This document shows positions 62,484 to 64,000 of a DNA stretch of 64,000 nt, one piece after another. The DNA is from Gossypium raimondii. Its lineage: Eukaryota > Streptophyta > Magnoliopsida > Malvales > Malvaceae. Made by a program: the position numbers and the translations under genes. The notes below the pieces were generated by a model. The model saw only the letters and a list, made by a program, of their open reading frames with translations, was not told the origin of the DNA and did not search any database. Location: positions 53,701,980-53,765,979 of the forward strand of contig NC_068575.1 in NCBI RefSeq assembly GCF_025698545.1. Reading direction: 5' to 3'. Numbering within the stretch: the first letter of the stretch is position 1; every line of letters starts with the position of its first letter.

Positions 62484-63990
62484 TCATCCACAATAACCCA
62501 TATCGTTATTATCCAAGATTCGTCGAGGAATACCCTCCATTAAGCAGGAGACAGGAGGAATGGTTAGCGTTTCCATATCCCCATAAGCATTCCAACAAAA
62601 AGGGTCCAAAACTATATCTCCTTGAGCTGGAAGAAGCTCGATATCAGAGAGTGTGATGTTTGTACATGGAACTGAATCGCTGCAGGCAAGATGCATCGGA
62701 GGGCTTCGGATATCATAGGTTCCCTTGATGCTTTCATACAGTATGTCTGATACATAAACAGCTGATGTTTGGTTTGCGCACCCCTTTGTGAGGCAGTAGA
62801 ATTGATCTATTATAATTGGATTCCTAACGCTTTCCATGTGAATGTTACTGAATGTTATGCCTGATACAGCTCCAGATCCACCTTGCCATGTCTTGATCCT
62901 AACACCGTTATCTGATACTTTAATCACGGAGTCTCGAACCGTGATGTTGGAGACGCACGCTCTTGAATTATGATTACCTAGGCTCCCAATGCTGAGGGGA
63001 AGAATCAAAGGGAACATATTTGATAAGGATAAGATTTGGCAAACACGAAATCAAAAGGTTAGTATTGTCCAAAAGAAACTTTTAGAACTACCTGATTCCA
63101 TGACCAGGTCCGCAAGTTATGTTCTTAATATCCACATCATAGCATCCTGATCCAATAGATATGCAATCATCACCTGTGAAGCAAGATCATCAAGATGGCG
63201 AGTCTAATTATAAGGAAAGAGAACTGAAATTTTGGGAAGATTTTTGGGATTTTGGCCTAACCATTAGAGATAACTGAATTATAAATTTCAACACCATTTG
63301 TATTCTCTATGTGAATCCCATCGGTATTGGGACTCAGGGCAGGAGCTGTTATGTGAAGGGATTCGACATGGACATTCTTGCAGCCATCGAATCTAAAGTG
63401 GAATTGGGGACTATCCTTAACTTTAAGTCCTTGCACAGTCAAGTTGGAGCTCATGAAAAATCTTATAGCCTGCATCATGAAGTTTGAAATGACTTAAATT
63501 TCTTTGTATTATCTTGGGGGAGGGGCACAATAATTTTAAATCAAGAGTCTGGCAACTTACAATTGGGCTGTCACATGGTCCAGACAATGTTGTTCTGTTT
63601 ATGCCCTGTGCCAATACAAAAAGATTAGCTATTAACTCAACTGCATAAGTTTTTTTTAAAAAAAAGTACCAAGAGTGAAGTCAGCTGTACCTTGTGGGGT
63701 TTGCAAGGAAGATCCCACCATTTTTGCCCTCTACCATCAATGAGACCACCTCCTTGCAAGGACATACCATTGATTCTGTAAAAGACAAGCCACTGGCGCT
63801 TGCTGCTATTCTTCGGCCAGTCTTCGGGTCCATCAGGAGGCATAAGTGTACCATCAACCTTCAAAAAGATGTACCCCATCAACACATTGCGTTGTTCCTC
63901 TTTATTATCCCTCAGAAAAGGCATAGGCGCTTACAATCAGAGAAAAAAACTAGTAAATTACCTGAAAGACAAGTCCGCCTTGACAAGGAC
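62484..63990 (-). CDS. Polygalacturonase (GH28), 5' end outside window
   Basis: Six exons are visible, right to left: 63990-63962, 63858-63691, 63605-63561, 63469-63262, 63173-63092 and 62991-62484. All have GT-AG borders and consistent phase, and the stop is at 62484-62486. The first visible exon begins inside a codon, so upstream exons lie beyond 64000. The visible part codes about 345 residues. GH28 signatures are complete: [12 protein letters not shown] (catalytic Asp), [12 protein letters not shown] (two Asp), CGPGHGISIGSLG (His), and [10 protein letters not shown] (Arg-Lys, substrate binding). [15 protein letters not shown] and [10 protein letters not shown] are typical of plant family members. 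The enzyme cleaves alpha-1,4-galacturonan (homogalacturonan) in the cell wall; the signal peptide would be in the missing exons. C-terminal '[18 protein letters not shown]' is not reduced. No frame break was seen. Confidence 0.93.
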
Positions 63991-64000
63991 CTGTAAAAAT

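Overview
This is a 64-kb piece of a plant nuclear genome, most likely cotton (Gossypium, Malvaceae). The evidence is A+T-rich intergenic DNA, spliced genes with GT-AG introns, plant-only families (P-class PPR, NIMIN, plant GDSL esterase, GH28 polygalacturonase, PME/invertase inhibitor) and a dense layer of Ty3/gypsy and Ty1/copia elements whose gag and LTR sequences look like cotton families. The genus is an inference from remembered repeat families. No tRNA, rRNA or CRISPR was seen.

Layout. 1-8.5 kb: a decayed copia LTR remnant; a PME/invertase-inhibitor pseudogene fragment (2194-2444); a truncated minus-strand Ty3/gypsy element with a 2.3-kb LTR and a broken gag (about 2774-7894); and a frameshifted PME/invertase-inhibitor gene (8006-8483). 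9-18 kb is the gene-rich island: an intronless PPR gene (9204-10739), a six-exon ARF1 gene on the minus strand (11873-13177), a three-exon DUF952 gene (13918-14842) diverging from it, and a five-exon GDSL esterase gene (15993-18035).

18.7-39.4 kb is almost entirely transposon: a 3.5-kb solo LTR (TSD ATATT) holding a GC-rich hAT-like insert; a second solo LTR (22757-32240, TSD CTCCA) split by a 6.76-kb gypsy element (TSD GAAAT) whose two ends are inverted rather than direct repeats; a Tourist-like MITE; and a 5-kb copia element lacking its RT core. 39.9-50.3 kb carries two NIMIN genes (NPR1-interacting repressors), the first with an as-1-like element upstream and a long-TIR MULE-like element beyond that. 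Between the two NIMINs lie several foldback/MITE elements, a solo LTR and a near-complete 570-bp palindrome. 51.1-54.9 kb holds one solo LTR nested in another, each with a perfect 5-bp TSD. 56.4-59.4 kb is another LTR with a 206-bp tandem duplication. 60.1-60.5 kb is a broken gene I do not recognise. The window ends inside a polygalacturonase gene (62484 to beyond 64000, minus strand).

The genes do not form one pathway. Cell-wall or apoplast functions recur (PME/invertase inhibitor, secreted GDSL esterase, polygalacturonase), and the NIMIN pair belongs to salicylic-acid/NPR1 signalling. All exon coordinates come from reading splice sites and checking frame by hand. All element boundaries come from TG...CA ends and target-site duplications visible in the sequence.
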